A stretch of DNA of 64,000 nucleotides from Chitinophagaceae bacterium (GTDB lineage Bacteria; Bacteroidota; Bacteroidia; Chitinophagales; Chitinophagaceae), in contig JADJBP010000004.1 in NCBI GenBank assembly GCA_016703625.1, positions 355,798 through 419,797 on the forward strand, written 5' to 3'. The notes under the pieces are model-generated. The model was given only the letters and a program-made list of their open reading frames with translations. It did no database searches and was not told the DNA's origin. Both the position numbers and the translations under genes were made by a program. Of this stretch, positions 35,161 to 44,715 are shown piece by piece (position 1 is the stretch's first letter; every line of letters starts with the position of its first letter).

Positions 35161-36345
35161 ATGCTAAAGATCATTTTTACAGAAGAATACTGTAAACCGG
35201 AAAATCTCCATCCTTTTACATATACCCGCCACATCCAGGATATCCGTGTAGGTATTTTAACCATTCGTGAAAAATGGGAATGGTATTTTAAAACGGCCTC
35301 TGCCAATAAATGGGAAGATCATTACCTCGATAATGAACAATCCATCAAAATTGAAAAAGCGATCGGCAAAGATGAATACCTGCTGATACATGCCAATGTG
35401 TTACCTACCAAAGCGATCATCAGCAAATTAAAGAAACTGCAGCACGGCGAATTTTTGACTACCGGCAGCGAGGGAGGCATGGCGTATAAATTTTCGGATA
35501 AGGAAGTGCTGGGATTGCATAAAATAAAGGTCAACAGATCCATTGTATATAAAGGCGACATAAAAGCCATTCATTATCCCTGGCAGATCTTCCAGTTGAA
35601 CGATTGGGCGATACGGGCCGATTTTGAGATGATCAGTTCAGGCCGTAAAAGCAAACCCATTTCCAAAACCAATAAACTGGTAAAGCCTTCGGGCATTTTT
35701 GCAGAAGCCGGCGCTACGATGGAACATTGTATTTTAAATGCTTCCGAAGGGCCGATCTATATCGGTAAAAATGCCCGTATCATGGAAGGCAGTTTACTGA
35801 GAGGGCCGATAGCCATATGCGAAGGAGCTGTTGTTAAAATGGGAACCAAAATTTACGGGGCCACTACCATTGGGCCGTATTGTACAGTTGGCGGCGAGAT
35901 TAAAAATTCGGTATTGTTTGGTTATACCAATAAAGCACATGACGGCTACCTGGGGGATAGTGTGCTGGGTGAATGGTGCAACCTGGGCGCAGGTACCAGC
36001 AACAGCAACGTTAAGAACAATGCCGGGGATGTTAAGTATTGGGTAGATGCAGATAAAAAAGAGATCAGTGCAGGAAACAAAGGTGGTTTGTTAATGGGCG
36101 ATTATTCCAAAGCAGCCATCAACACGTCATTCAATACCGGAACGGTGGTAGGCGTTTGCTGTAACCTGATCACACCCGGACTAACCCCGAAACTGATCCC
36201 CAACTTTTCGTGGGGCGCCGATGGGATCACCAATTATAAACTGAGTAAAGCATTGGTGGATATTGAAAACTGGAAAAAAATGAAAGGGCTGGATATGACT
36301 GCCCGTGAAAAACAAATTTTGACAGATATTTACAAACTATACTAA
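35161..36345 (+). CDS. GlmU-family protein with degenerate nucleotidyltransferase domain
   Basis: The 394-residue protein has an N-terminal half shaped like a sugar nucleotidyltransferase, but it starts FTEEYCKPENLHPFTYTRHI and lacks the LxxGxGTRM nucleotide loop. The C-terminal half (about 195-345) is a left-handed beta helix with hexapeptide repeats: IYIGKNARIMEGSLLRGPIA, KIYGATTIGPYCTVGGEIKN, SVLGEWCNLGAGTSNSNVKN. This is the acyltransferase/uridyltransferase-like GlmU family of Bacteroidota, of unclear activity, linked to sugar-nucleotide or cell-wall metabolism. It lies 12 bases before tpiA, so they share a transcript, followed by surface-polysaccharide genes. Confidence 0.85.
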   Translation: MLKIIFTEEYCKPENLHPFTYTRHIQDIRVGILTIREKWEWYFKTASANKWEDHYLDNEQSIKIEKAIGKDEYLLIHANVLPTKAIISKLKKLQHGEFLTTGSEGGMAYKFSDKEVLGLHKIKVNRSIVYKGDIKAIHYPWQIFQLNDWAIRADFEMISSGRKSKPISKTNKLVKPSGIFAEAGATMEHCILNASEGPIYIGKNARIMEGSLLRGPIAICEGAVVKMGTKIYGATTIGPYCTVGGEIKNSVLFGYTNKAHDGYLGDSVLGEWCNLGAGTSNSNVKNNAGDVKYWVDADKKEISAGNKGGLLMGDYSKAAINTSFNTGTVVGVCCNLITPGLTPKLIPNFSWGADGITNYKLSKALVDIENWKKMKGLDMTAREKQILTDIYKLY

Positions 36346-36357
36346 AACAACTGAAAC

Positions 36358-37119
36358 ATGCGAAAACAAATTGCCGCTGCCAACTGGAAGATGAATTTAA
36401 CCCTGCAGCAGGCCGAAGAATTACTGGATGAACTGCACAGCATTCCATATAGCCTGGATAAGGACCAGGAAGTGATCTTTGGCGTACCGTTTCCTTACCT
36501 GGCGCAGGTTGAACAAAAACTGGCCGGGCGAAATAATGTTTATGTTGCAGCCCAGAATTGCTCCGACAAAAAAAACGGTGCCTATACCGGTGAAGTAAGT
36601 GCCGAAATGCTGCAAAGTATAGCAGTGGATTATGTGATCATTGGCCACAGTGAACGGCGTGAATATTTTAACGAAAGCCATACCATGCTTGCCGGTAAAA
36701 TAAACCTTTGCCTGGAGCATGGAATAAAACCGATCTTCTGTTGCGGCGAACCACTGGCGGTACGGGAAGCGGGTACACAAAACAGTTATGTGGAAACCCA
36801 GTTAACAGAAAGCCTGTTTCATTTAACGGCCGCGCAGCTCACCGGTTTTGTGATCGCCTACGAACCCATCTGGGCCATCGGCACCGGAAAAACAGCCAGT
36901 AATGAACAGGCACAGGAGATGCATGCGCATATACGCAGCATTATGGCAAACCAATACGGGGCCGATGTTGCTGGCAGTATCTCCATTTTATACGGCGGCA
37001 GTGTAAAAGCAAATAATGCAAAGGATATTTTCGGGCAACCCGATGTAGATGGCGGACTGGTTGGTGGCGCCAGCATGGTAGCTGCTGATTTTGCCGTGAT
37101 CATCAACAGTTTAAAATAG
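36358..37119 (+). CDS. tpiA: Triosephosphate isomerase
   Basis: TpiA interconverts dihydroxyacetone phosphate and glyceraldehyde 3-phosphate in glycolysis. All catalytic residues are visible: the lysine in AAANWKMN (residue 11), the histidine in IIGHSERREYF and the glutamate in AYEPIWAIGTGKTAS, whose second half is the mobile lid. The phosphate-binding loops ILYGGSVKANNAKDIF and DGGLVGGASM close the barrel. It has 253 residues with no frame problems. It follows the GlmU-like gene by 12 bases. Confidence 0.97.
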   Translation: MRKQIAAANWKMNLTLQQAEELLDELHSIPYSLDKDQEVIFGVPFPYLAQVEQKLAGRNNVYVAAQNCSDKKNGAYTGEVSAEMLQSIAVDYVIIGHSERREYFNESHTMLAGKINLCLEHGIKPIFCCGEPLAVREAGTQNSYVETQLTESLFHLTAAQLTGFVIAYEPIWAIGTGKTASNEQAQEMHAHIRSIMANQYGADVAGSISILYGGSVKANNAKDIFGQPDVDGGLVGGASMVAADFAVIINSLK

Positions 37120-37203
37120 GTTACGATCAGCAAAAAAACATCGTGATACCCGAATTTGGTATTCAGGGCGGCTGCCCGGTTTAAAAAATCATTATTTACA
37201 GGT

Positions 37204-38520
37204 ATGCAGGCAGGTAGCGCTTTATTGCAAAGTATGTTGTGGCGTGGCCTGTACTATGTTGCAGCTTTTATCATTAATATTTTAATTGCCCGGCATTTTG
37301 AGGCATCGGTAAGCGGAACCATTTATTATATCAGCAGTTTGTATGCACTGGTTCTGCTTTTTTCAAGCCTGAGCCTCGAATCGGGGATCATTTATTTTAC
37401 TGCCCGGGAGGAGATACCAGCTGCCAAACTTTTTAATTTTTCCATTGTATGGTCGCTGCTGATCGGGCTGTTGACCTTCTTTACCGTTTATTGGTTTTTT
37501 AATGAATTATACCGGGGTATACCGGCAGACCTGGTGTTATTATCTGCTGTAATGTTCATCAGTGGAAACCTGCTTACAACCTATTGTTCCGGTTTTTTTT
37601 ATGCCCACAATAATTATATTGTTCCCAACAGCATCATCATTATTTCCACCATTATCCTGATTGCATTGATCCCTTACGGGGGCAGTTCGGTTATCCCTGC
37701 CATTAATGATGAAAATTATTTTTATGTTTATTTCAGTTCATTTTTTGTACAGGGCACCTGCATGGCCATTGCAGCAAAAATAAAATACATAAAAGAAGGG
37801 TTCCTCCGTTTTGTATCAATTCCCGAATTTAAACTGCTGTTCCGTTACTGCGGTTTGGCTTTTTTGGGCAATATCATTTTTTTTCTTTTATACCGCATTG
37901 ATTATTTCTTTGTAGAAAAATATTGCAGTGCAGAACAGTTGGGTAATTACATACAGGTTTCAAAACTGGTTCACCTGTTCTTTATCCTGCCAACCATTCT
38001 GGCCGGCGCAGTATTTCCCATAACAGCAGGCGGTAAAAATGAACATATCAATGTATGGTTAACCCTTCTGTCGAGGTGCATATTTTCTTTGTACAGCCTT
38101 ATCTGCCTTGTTTTGGCACTAACCGGCAAATGGCTTTTCCCGTTTGTGTTTGGTGAAAGTTTTACGGATATGTACCTGCCATTTTTATGGCTGATACCGG
38201 GCATATTGTCCCTGTCGGGCATTTTTACACTAACTGCCTGGTTTGCGGGAAAGAACAGGATACGTATAAATATCACCGGGTCGGTACTTGCATTGATCGT
38301 GATCCTGGCCGGCGATATGCTGTTTATCCCAACACATGGCATCATGGCTGCAGCCATGGTCAGCAGTGCCGGTTATATTGTATACCAGGTGTATATCATC
38401 GCCGTTTTCAAAAAAGAATATCCATGTGCTGTTGCCGATTTTTTTATCTTTAGATCATCTGACTGGCAACAGGTTAAAAGCCGTATTTTAGTTTCACTTA
38501 AAACAAAAAATGAAAGTTAG
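37204..38520 (+). CDS. Polysaccharide flippase-like membrane protein (MOP superfamily)
   Basis: From the ATG at 37204 it has 438 residues and about twelve hydrophobic segments. It opens SMLWRGLYYVAAFIINILIA and RHFEASVSGTIYYISS, which matches Wzx/RfbX-like flippases that move lipid-linked oligosaccharides across the inner membrane. Later segments (KYCSAEQLGNYIQVSKLVHL, FFILPTILAGAVFPITAGGK) fit the same family. An in-frame upstream start exists but adds only a basic stretch. The end overlaps the methyltransferase gene by 11 bases, and a glycosyltransferase follows. The substrate is unknown. Confidence 0.85.
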   Translation: MQAGSALLQSMLWRGLYYVAAFIINILIARHFEASVSGTIYYISSLYALVLLFSSLSLESGIIYFTAREEIPAAKLFNFSIVWSLLIGLLTFFTVYWFFNELYRGIPADLVLLSAVMFISGNLLTTYCSGFFYAHNNYIVPNSIIIISTIILIALIPYGGSSVIPAINDENYFYVYFSSFFVQGTCMAIAAKIKYIKEGFLRFVSIPEFKLLFRYCGLAFLGNIIFFLLYRIDYFFVEKYCSAEQLGNYIQVSKLVHLFFILPTILAGAVFPITAGGKNEHINVWLTLLSRCIFSLYSLICLVLALTGKWLFPFVFGESFTDMYLPFLWLIPGILSLSGIFTLTAWFAGKNRIRINITGSVLALIVILAGDMLFIPTHGIMAAAMVSSAGYIVYQVYIIAVFKKEYPCAVADFFIFRSSDWQQVKSRILVSLKTKNES

Positions 38521-39220
38521 CAGCAACGATCTGTATACAGGCGGGGAATATTTTAAAAATAATCCTGATTGGGATATTGGTGATGCAGGCTGGAAATCTG
38601 CAGTGATCTTTGACCTGCTGAAAAAGAACAATATTGCAGTAACCGAAGTCATTGAAACCGGCTGTGGTGCCGGGGGAATACTGGCAGCACTTGCAGACCT
38701 GGATCCCGGAATAAAAAAATTAACGGGGTACGACATCTCTCCGCAGGCCATTGATCTGGCCCGGAAAAATGAATCAGGCAGGATCCGTTTTTTCAATGCT
38801 GATATTACTGCTGAAGAAACTACACAAACCGAACTGATGCTGGTGATCGATGTGGTTGAACACGTGGATGATTATTATGGATTTTTACGGAAGCTGAGAC
38901 CGAAAAGTAAATACTTCATGTTTCATATTCCGCTCGACCTGAGTTGCAGGACCGTGCTGAAACCACATGTAATGCTGCAGCAGCGCCAAACGGTTGGCCA
39001 TATTCATTTTTTTACCAGGGAAATGGCGGAGTGGGCACTGCAGGATACGGGTTATGAGATCATTGACTGGGTATATACCAAACCGGTAGTTGATGTACAG
39101 CCTGCTGATTCATTAAAAAGATTTATAAAAAAAATACTGCGGAATATCTCCTTTGCTGTAAATAAGGAATGGAGTGTAAAGAAATGGGGAGGGTATTCGA
39201 TCATGGCCCTGGCTAAATAA
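38510..39220 (+). CDS. Class I SAM-dependent methyltransferase
   Basis: The 236-residue protein has the SAM-binding motif I VIETGCGAGGILAALADL, motif II around LTGYDISPQAIDLARKN, and LMLVIDVVEHVDDYYGFLRK as the acidic post-motif. No membrane segment is present. Enzymes of this type in polysaccharide clusters methylate sugars or lipids; the acceptor here is unknown. It begins inside the flippase gene (11-base overlap), which implies translational coupling, and the GT4 gene starts nine bases after its stop. Confidence 0.88.
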   Translation: MKVSSNDLYTGGEYFKNNPDWDIGDAGWKSAVIFDLLKKNNIAVTEVIETGCGAGGILAALADLDPGIKKLTGYDISPQAIDLARKNESGRIRFFNADITAEETTQTELMLVIDVVEHVDDYYGFLRKLRPKSKYFMFHIPLDLSCRTVLKPHVMLQQRQTVGHIHFFTREMAEWALQDTGYEIIDWVYTKPVVDVQPADSLKRFIKKILRNISFAVNKEWSVKKWGGYSIMALAK

Positions 39221-39229
39221 AATTATAAT

Positions 39230-40399
39230 TTGATAAAAGTATTATGGTTGGCAAGTTGGTATCCGGGCAGGCTGGATAAATTTGATGGTGATTTTATTCA
39301 GCGCCATGCCCGGGCAGTTGCCTTAAACAGTGATGTGTTTGTAATTTTTGTAAAAAAGGATATTCATTTAAAAATAAATTCCTGTACAACGGAAATAATA
39401 ACATCCCCGAATTTAACTGAAAAGTTCATTTATTATAATCCTCCAAAAACAGGCTTTAGTCTTTTCGATAAATATTTATCATACCGGGATTATAATATGC
39501 ATATGCGTAATGCCATCAGTGATTATGTAAAAAACAACGGCAGGCCCGGCCTGGTTCATGTTCATATTGCCATGAAGGCAGGAATCAATGCCCTTTGGGC
39601 TAAAAAAAAATGGAACATCCCTTTTATAGTTACTGAGCATTGGACCGCTTACCTGGAAAATGCCGATCAGCAGTTAAGCCATTATTCATCATTTTTCAAA
39701 AATGGGTTAAAACAGGTACTGAAAAAGGCTTCTGCAATAACCGTAGTTTCAAATTACCTGGGCAAATCCATACAGTCCAGTTTTCCGGGAATTAAATACA
39801 GTGTGATACCAAATGTAGTGAATACAGATTTATTTTATCCCGTACAAGAACAAGATGCCGGTAAAATACGGTTCATACATATTTCATCAATGAATTATCA
39901 AAAAAATACCGAAGCCATTATCCTGGCGCTGTCTTTATTGAAAGATGATCACCCGGTAGAATTGTATTTATATGGCCCGGTCAATCCATCAATGGAAGCA
40001 TTGATTAATGATATTGGCCTGCAGCAAATTGCTTTTGCACAAGGTGAAGTATCGCAGGAACAACTGTCAAAAGCCATACAGCAATCAGATGCACTCATTT
40101 TATATTCCAGGTTCGAAACATTTGGCTGTGTACTGATAGAAGCCAATGCCTGCGGGGTACCCGTTATAGTGAGCGACCTGCAGGTTTTTCATGAGATCAT
40201 CGAAGAAGGGGTGAATGGTATCTTCGCGGAAGGTGAAAACCCGGCTGCGCTGTCAGAAAAACTAAGGCAGTTTATAGCACACAAGGATCATTTTAATAAA
40301 AATGAAATCGCTGCTATGGCTGCCAAAAAATATAATTATAAAAAAGTGGGACAGCAATTTATTGAACTCTATAATAAAACGGCAGCTACTTCTGCATAA
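39230..40399 (+). CDS. Glycosyltransferase family 4 protein
   Basis: This GT-B fold enzyme (389 residues) has an N-terminal acceptor domain (LWLASWYPGRLDKFDGDFIQ, IVTEHWTAYLENADQ) and a nucleotide-sugar domain with KYSVIPNVVNTDLF and the E-x7-E motif in FETFGCVLIEANACGVPVIV. It probably extends a surface glycan. The start codon is a TTG at 39230, since MIKVLWLASWYPG fits the family N-terminus and no ATG is nearby; the nine-base gap after the methyltransferase supports coupling. Its last 14 bases overlap the convergent MFS gene. Confidence 0.9.
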   Translation: MIKVLWLASWYPGRLDKFDGDFIQRHARAVALNSDVFVIFVKKDIHLKINSCTTEIITSPNLTEKFIYYNPPKTGFSLFDKYLSYRDYNMHMRNAISDYVKNNGRPGLVHVHIAMKAGINALWAKKKWNIPFIVTEHWTAYLENADQQLSHYSSFFKNGLKQVLKKASAITVVSNYLGKSIQSSFPGIKYSVIPNVVNTDLFYPVQEQDAGKIRFIHISSMNYQKNTEAIILALSLLKDDHPVELYLYGPVNPSMEALINDIGLQQIAFAQGEVSQEQLSKAIQQSDALILYSRFETFGCVLIEANACGVPVIVSDLQVFHEIIEEGVNGIFAEGENPAALSEKLRQFIAHKDHFNKNEIAAMAAKKYNYKKVGQQFIELYNKTAATSA

Positions 40400-41573
40400 C
40401 CTTTTTTGGATGTACCGGTAACATGCACAACAACCCGGCAGCAGGGCCGATGGCTAAAACCAGGAATATATACCGGGGATCAGCATATACTGATAAATAA
40501 TTAAGCAATTCGATACTGGCAATGGTGATGGTAAACCCGATGCAGGTAACCCGGGTTAAAGCCGTTCCCTTTATTTGTATGTCGGCATTACGTGCAACCA
40601 GGGATGAGAATAATGGAGAATCAGCAATAACAACCAGTCCCCAAAAAATTAAGAATATGATGAAGGGTACAGGTGGCAGGTAAAATGCCAGTGGAGAAAG
40701 CAGGCAACAGCAGCCCGATAAAAACAACGAAACAAACGCCGTTTTTTTGGCACCGAAAATTTGTGAAAGATAACCTCCTGCAACGCAGGCCAGTCCGCCA
40801 CCGGCAATAATATAAAATGATAACAATGAAATATTCAGGTTTACATCCGGGTGCACATGTTTATACGTTATTAACAAAAAAGGAACAAAGGCCCAAAATG
40901 CATACAACTCCCACATATGTCCAAAATAGCCCAGCACTGCAGAACGGAATGGCCTGTTTTTAAATATGCTGAACACAGCGCTGTATTTAAATGACTGCAT
41001 TTTTTGTTGAAAAGGCCCGGCCGGGACAAAGAAAAGCATGAATGTGCCTCCGGCAACAGAAAAGCCCGATGTGATATACAAAACAGTTTTCCAGTGCAGA
41101 AAGCCGGTCAGGCTTTTTACAGCGTGCGGCAGTGCTGTACCCACAACCAATGCGCCCACCAAAAAACCCAGGGCTTTGCCCAAACCTTTTTCAAAATAGT
41201 CTGAAGCAATTTTCATTCCAACCGGGTAAATGCCTGCTAAAAAAAAGCCGGTTAAAAAGCGCAGCAAAAGTACCTGTACTATGCCATTACCGGAAAGCAC
41301 GATACCCAGGTTGGCAAAAGCAGCTAACAACGAACTCCAGAAAAAAACGTGGGAAGGTAAAAAACGATCTGTTATCAATAAAACGGCATATGTGAGTGTT
41401 CCGGTAATAAAACCAAACTGAACAGCAGATGTCATGTGAACCAATGCTGTGGCCGGTACTTGTAAATGCAAAACCAGGTCGGGTAAAATGGCATTGCCCG
41501 CAAACCACAGGCTGGTGCATAAAAATTGTGCGGTCACTATTACAGGCAAAATGTGGAAGCTTGTTTTGGTCAT
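40386..41573 (-). CDS. MFS transporter
   Basis: The 395-residue protein has about twelve membrane segments. MFS marks include the first-helix stretch LCTSLWFAGNAILPDLVLHL, the loop after helix 2 with ITDRFLPSHVFF in the motif-A position, and LRFLTGFFLAGIYPVGMKIA, which resembles motif C-like proline/glycine packing in helix 5. A loop (FQQKMQSFKYSAVFSIFKN) joins the two halves. The substrate is unknown. It ends inside the 3' end of the convergent glycosyltransferase gene, leaving no room for a terminator between them. Confidence 0.88.
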   Translation of the reverse strand: MTKTSFHILPVIVTAQFLCTSLWFAGNAILPDLVLHLQVPATALVHMTSAVQFGFITGTLTYAVLLITDRFLPSHVFFWSSLLAAFANLGIVLSGNGIVQVLLLRFLTGFFLAGIYPVGMKIASDYFEKGLGKALGFLVGALVVGTALPHAVKSLTGFLHWKTVLYITSGFSVAGGTFMLFFVPAGPFQQKMQSFKYSAVFSIFKNRPFRSAVLGYFGHMWELYAFWAFVPFLLITYKHVHPDVNLNISLLSFYIIAGGGLACVAGGYLSQIFGAKKTAFVSLFLSGCCCLLSPLAFYLPPVPFIIFLIFWGLVVIADSPLFSSLVARNADIQIKGTALTRVTCIGFTITIASIELLNYLSVYADPRYIFLVLAIGPAAGLLCMLPVHPKKVMQK

Positions 41574-41703
41574 GTATAATGATTGGCGTGCAGTTGTTAC
41601 CGGGCAATAAAAATAACAATTATCAATAATGGTTATTCAATTATTTAGAATGAAACGGAAATGGTAATTTCGCAAAATCTAAATAACCAATAAATATTTT
41701 ATC

Positions 41704-42156
41704 ATGAGTGAAATAAAATTGACAAGGGGGGAGATTCAAACTGCCAAGGGCACTATGAAATTTGAATTGTATGATGATGATGCACCCATTGCCGTTGCGA
41801 ATTTTAAAAAATTGATAGGCGAAGGATTTTATAATGGCCTTACGTTTCACCGGGTGATCCCCGATTTTATGATACAGGGCGGATGTCCCAATGGTACCGG
41901 CAGCGGCGGCCCGGGTTATACCATCAATTGCGAATTAAAAGGTACAAAACAGTACCACGACCGCGGCGTAATGTCGATGGCCCACCGTGGATTGAATACC
42001 GGCGGCTCCCAGTTCTTCATCTGCCACAGCAGGAACAATACCAAACACCTGGATGGGGTTCATACCTGTTTTGGAAGGATCATTGAAGGGCTTGATGTGA
42101 TTGATGATATCAGGGGAGGAGATGTGATGGAAAAAGTGGTGATCACCTCAACATAA
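41704..42156 (+). CDS. Cyclophilin-type peptidyl-prolyl isomerase
   Basis: The 150-residue cytosolic enzyme speeds cis-trans isomerisation of peptidyl-proline bonds. It has TFHRVIPDFMIQGGCPNGTG with the catalytic arginine, SMAHRGLNTGGSQFFICHS and HLDGVHTCFGRIIEGLDVID. No signal peptide is present. A partial -7 box TAATTTCG lies at about 41662. A weak inverted repeat (AACCGGTAT/ATACCGGTT near 42160-42205) follows as a possible transcript end. Confidence 0.95.
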   Translation: MSEIKLTRGEIQTAKGTMKFELYDDDAPIAVANFKKLIGEGFYNGLTFHRVIPDFMIQGGCPNGTGSGGPGYTINCELKGTKQYHDRGVMSMAHRGLNTGGSQFFICHSRNNTKHLDGVHTCFGRIIEGLDVIDDIRGGDVMEKVVITST

Positions 42157-42347
42157 TTGTTAACCGGTATTGCGGATCACCGGATCAGCTATACCGGTTT
42201 GTTATGCTGAAAAAACGGATGCCGGCAGGTTTTTAATCATTCATTTGATCCTGCTCATGCAAATGGTTAATCACATTTTTTACACATACATGCAGTAATG
42301 AATAAGGGCATATGATATTTCATTAATTTTAAACAAATTATATATCA

Positions 42348-43499
42348 ATGCCTGGGTGTATCAAAAAACGGATCTTACTCACAACCTTTCTTTTAATTTT
42401 TACCGGGTTACTGCTGACTGCTCAAAACAATGCCATCCAGAAATACGGCAAAGCCAATGTTTTTGCCGGCCTGGAAGTTGGTTCAAAAGGCGTTAAACTG
42501 AGTTTGATAGAATTGCTCAACAAGGAAACGGATGATGCGGATTTCAAAATATTGAAAGATACCACCATCAATACTGATTTTATTTCTTTTACGCAGCCAA
42601 CATACCAGGCTACCCTGAATGCCATGAATATTTTGTATGATGTGGCTGCAAAGCAGTACGATATTCCTGCGGTTAATATTTTTACAGCCATCAGCAGCGG
42701 TGTTCATATCCAGGCCGAAAAAGAAGAAAAACTGGGCTGGATTGATCAGCTGATCAATTCCTTTAAGTACATCATCAATGAACCCGACAGGAAAGTAACG
42801 GTAATTGATATCAAAGAAGAGGCGAGGCTTTCCCACCTGGGTATCATACCCGAAGCAAGGCGCTATAAAACATTTTTGATCGATATCGGCAGCGGAAATA
42901 ATAAAGGTGGATATTTCCCTTACAGTGATACAAAAACCTTTCAGCTATTTGCACTCACCTGGGGCACAAAAAGTGTAGCCAATGCCACCGAAAAAATAAT
43001 GGGTAATGATAAGACCACGGAAAATTATACAAACCAGTTAAGCAGGGTACTCGACGGTGCCGAGGATAAAGAGATCGTATATGCGGTAAATCTCAGCGGG
43101 GCTTTCCCCAAGAGCGATAATATTGCATTCAGCGGCGGAATTGCCTAGGCCGTTGCCAACCTGATAGCCCCGGAACTGAATGAAAATTCGGTCATACCTG
43201 TCAGTTATGAAGAGGTGATGGAATTCAGCGAAAAACTTGCTAAAAACCCGGGCCTGTATTCCGACCAGCAAATTGTAAAGAACCTGGCCCCCAATACTGC
43301 CGATCCTGTAAAAACTGCAAAGGATGTTAAACAGGTAAACAAGGTCTTTGACCAGCGCTCCTTACTCTCCGGTACCGGCCTGATGCTGAAAATAATGCGC
43401 CAGTTTGACGGCGTTTTTGAACGGAAACAATTCTTCCTGGTCAAGAATGGTTCAGTTGGCTGGATCTCGGCCTTTGTAAATCTTAATGCCGGCAAATAA
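42348..43499 (+). pseudogene. Exported Ppx/GppA-like protein with an internal TAG
   Basis: A signal peptide (LLTTFLLIFTGLLLTAQ) is followed by an ASKHA-type domain. The parts match Ppx/GppA phosphatases: phosphate loop 1 FAGLEVGSKGVKLSLIEL, ISSGVHIQ, the VTVIDIKEEARLSHLGIIP segment, phosphate loop 2 LIDIGSGNNKGGYF and the adenosine-side GGIA. Codon 267 (43146-43148) is TAG, where GGIAWAVANL would be expected, and the same frame then stays open to TAA at 43499 with good homology-like sequence. Loss of one G (TGG to TAG) explains it. The next gene starts 28 bases later and is likely co-transcribed. Ppx-like proteins are usually cytosolic, so export is unusual. Confidence 0.7.
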
Positions 43500-43527
43500 A
43501 AAAAGCAGTATTCAATATGTATAACCC

Positions 43528-44469
43528 ATGAGAGATACCAAATCCCTGTTATTACTTTTAGTATCCCTGTTGCTGGTTGTGGTATCCTTTATTTTGATAT
43601 GGACCTGGGGATACAGTTATTACAAAAATAACAATAACACAAGATCTGACATTAAACCGGCTGCTGCAGATACTGCTTTAATGGTTAACCGGCTGAAAGA
43701 TTCCCTGCAAAAAGAATTTAATGCAACCCTGCAGGAACTCGACCTTCAGCTGAGTACTACCGTTTCTCAAACCGACTCTTTAAAAACTGAACTGGACACA
43801 AAACTGGCTGAGTTTTACAGGTTGAGAAATGAGATCGCTGCTATTTTGAAGAACAGGAATACCGGGAATAATTTTTCAGAGGCCAGGCAAAAGATAAGTG
43901 AGCTGCAGACCAGGGTGGCCAACCTGAAAGATAAGAACCAGGATGTAGAAAAAGAGAATAAAAAATTGGATGAGGTATTAACACAGCTTGGCAATACCGA
44001 AAAGGCTACCGGTAAAAATCCAAAGAACGGGATTGCTGTTAAAAACAGTACTGCAGAAAAAACATCGCCTGTTTACGCGGTATTTACCGCATCAGACCTC
44101 AGGCTGGCAGCGATCATGAATGCCGGTGAAAAAGAAACGGAAACCAATGTTGCAGAGAAAACGGATCAGCTCGAAGGTTCATTTACCGTTGTAAATTTTA
44201 ACAGCCAGTTCACCAATGCAGAAATGATGGTGGTTGTACTTGGACCTGATGGACGGGTACTGAAAAATTCCAGCTGGGATTCCGGTACATTCAATACCCC
44301 GGAGGGTAAGAAAGTATATTCGTCCAAATTCAACTTCAGTTATACCATGGGCGAGGCAAAACGGCTTGCTTTTACTTTAAAAACGGCTGCTATCGCCAGG
44401 GGTAATTATACCATGGAGGTTTATCATAATGGTTTGCTGATCGGCAAAATGGTTAAAACACTTACCTGA
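43528..44469 (+). CDS. Membrane-anchored coiled-coil periplasmic protein of unknown function
   Basis: Residues 6-27 (LLLLLVSLLLVVVSFILIWTW) form an N-terminal anchor. Residues 50-165 are heptad-rich coiled coil (LQKEFNATLQELDLQLSTTV, ISELQTRVANLKDKNQDVEK). After a polar linker, residues 190-313 form a strand-rich domain (FTVVNFNSQFTNAEMMVVVL, FNFSYTMGEAKRLAFTLKTA, NYTMEVYHNGLLIGKMVKTL), which looks immunoglobulin-like. I do not recognise the family. It follows the Ppx-like exported gene by 28 bases, so the two may act together in the periplasm. Confidence 0.75.
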   Translation: MRDTKSLLLLLVSLLLVVVSFILIWTWGYSYYKNNNNTRSDIKPAAADTALMVNRLKDSLQKEFNATLQELDLQLSTTVSQTDSLKTELDTKLAEFYRLRNEIAAILKNRNTGNNFSEARQKISELQTRVANLKDKNQDVEKENKKLDEVLTQLGNTEKATGKNPKNGIAVKNSTAEKTSPVYAVFTASDLRLAAIMNAGEKETETNVAEKTDQLEGSFTVVNFNSQFTNAEMMVVVLGPDGRVLKNSSWDSGTFNTPEGKKVYSSKFNFSYTMGEAKRLAFTLKTAAIARGNYTMEVYHNGLLIGKMVKTLT

Positions 44470-44560
44470 TCCCTTATAGATCCGGTCAGCTTTCCCCTTA
44501 TAGAAAAAATTCTACTCAAAAAAATAAACATCACCTACACCGGATTTTTAATATAACCTG

Positions 44561-44672
44561 CACCTTTGTATAGTAATTAAAGTAACCCCCGTTTATATCC
44601 GATACTTCTGAAAACCATTCAAACCCACTTAGGGGTAAGACTATGAAAGACCTTCATTCATGAAGGTTTTTT
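44561..44672 (+). ncRNA. Candidate small RNA with intrinsic terminator
   Basis: CACCTTTG at 44561-44568 resembles a -7 box with one mismatch. A stem ACCCC (44585-44589)/GGGGT (44632-44636) encloses about 40 bases, then ACCTTCA-TTCA-TGAAGGT (44650-44667) plus six T ends the unit. The terminator does not follow a coding gene closely (nearest stop is 44469), so a transcript of roughly 100 bases is plausible. It also contains a six-codon frame (MKDLHS, 44643-44663). No known RNA family is recognised. Confidence 0.35.
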
Positions 44673-44715
44673 CCATTTACGGCAACGGGTAATTAAATCT
44701 TGCTATTTTAGCCAA

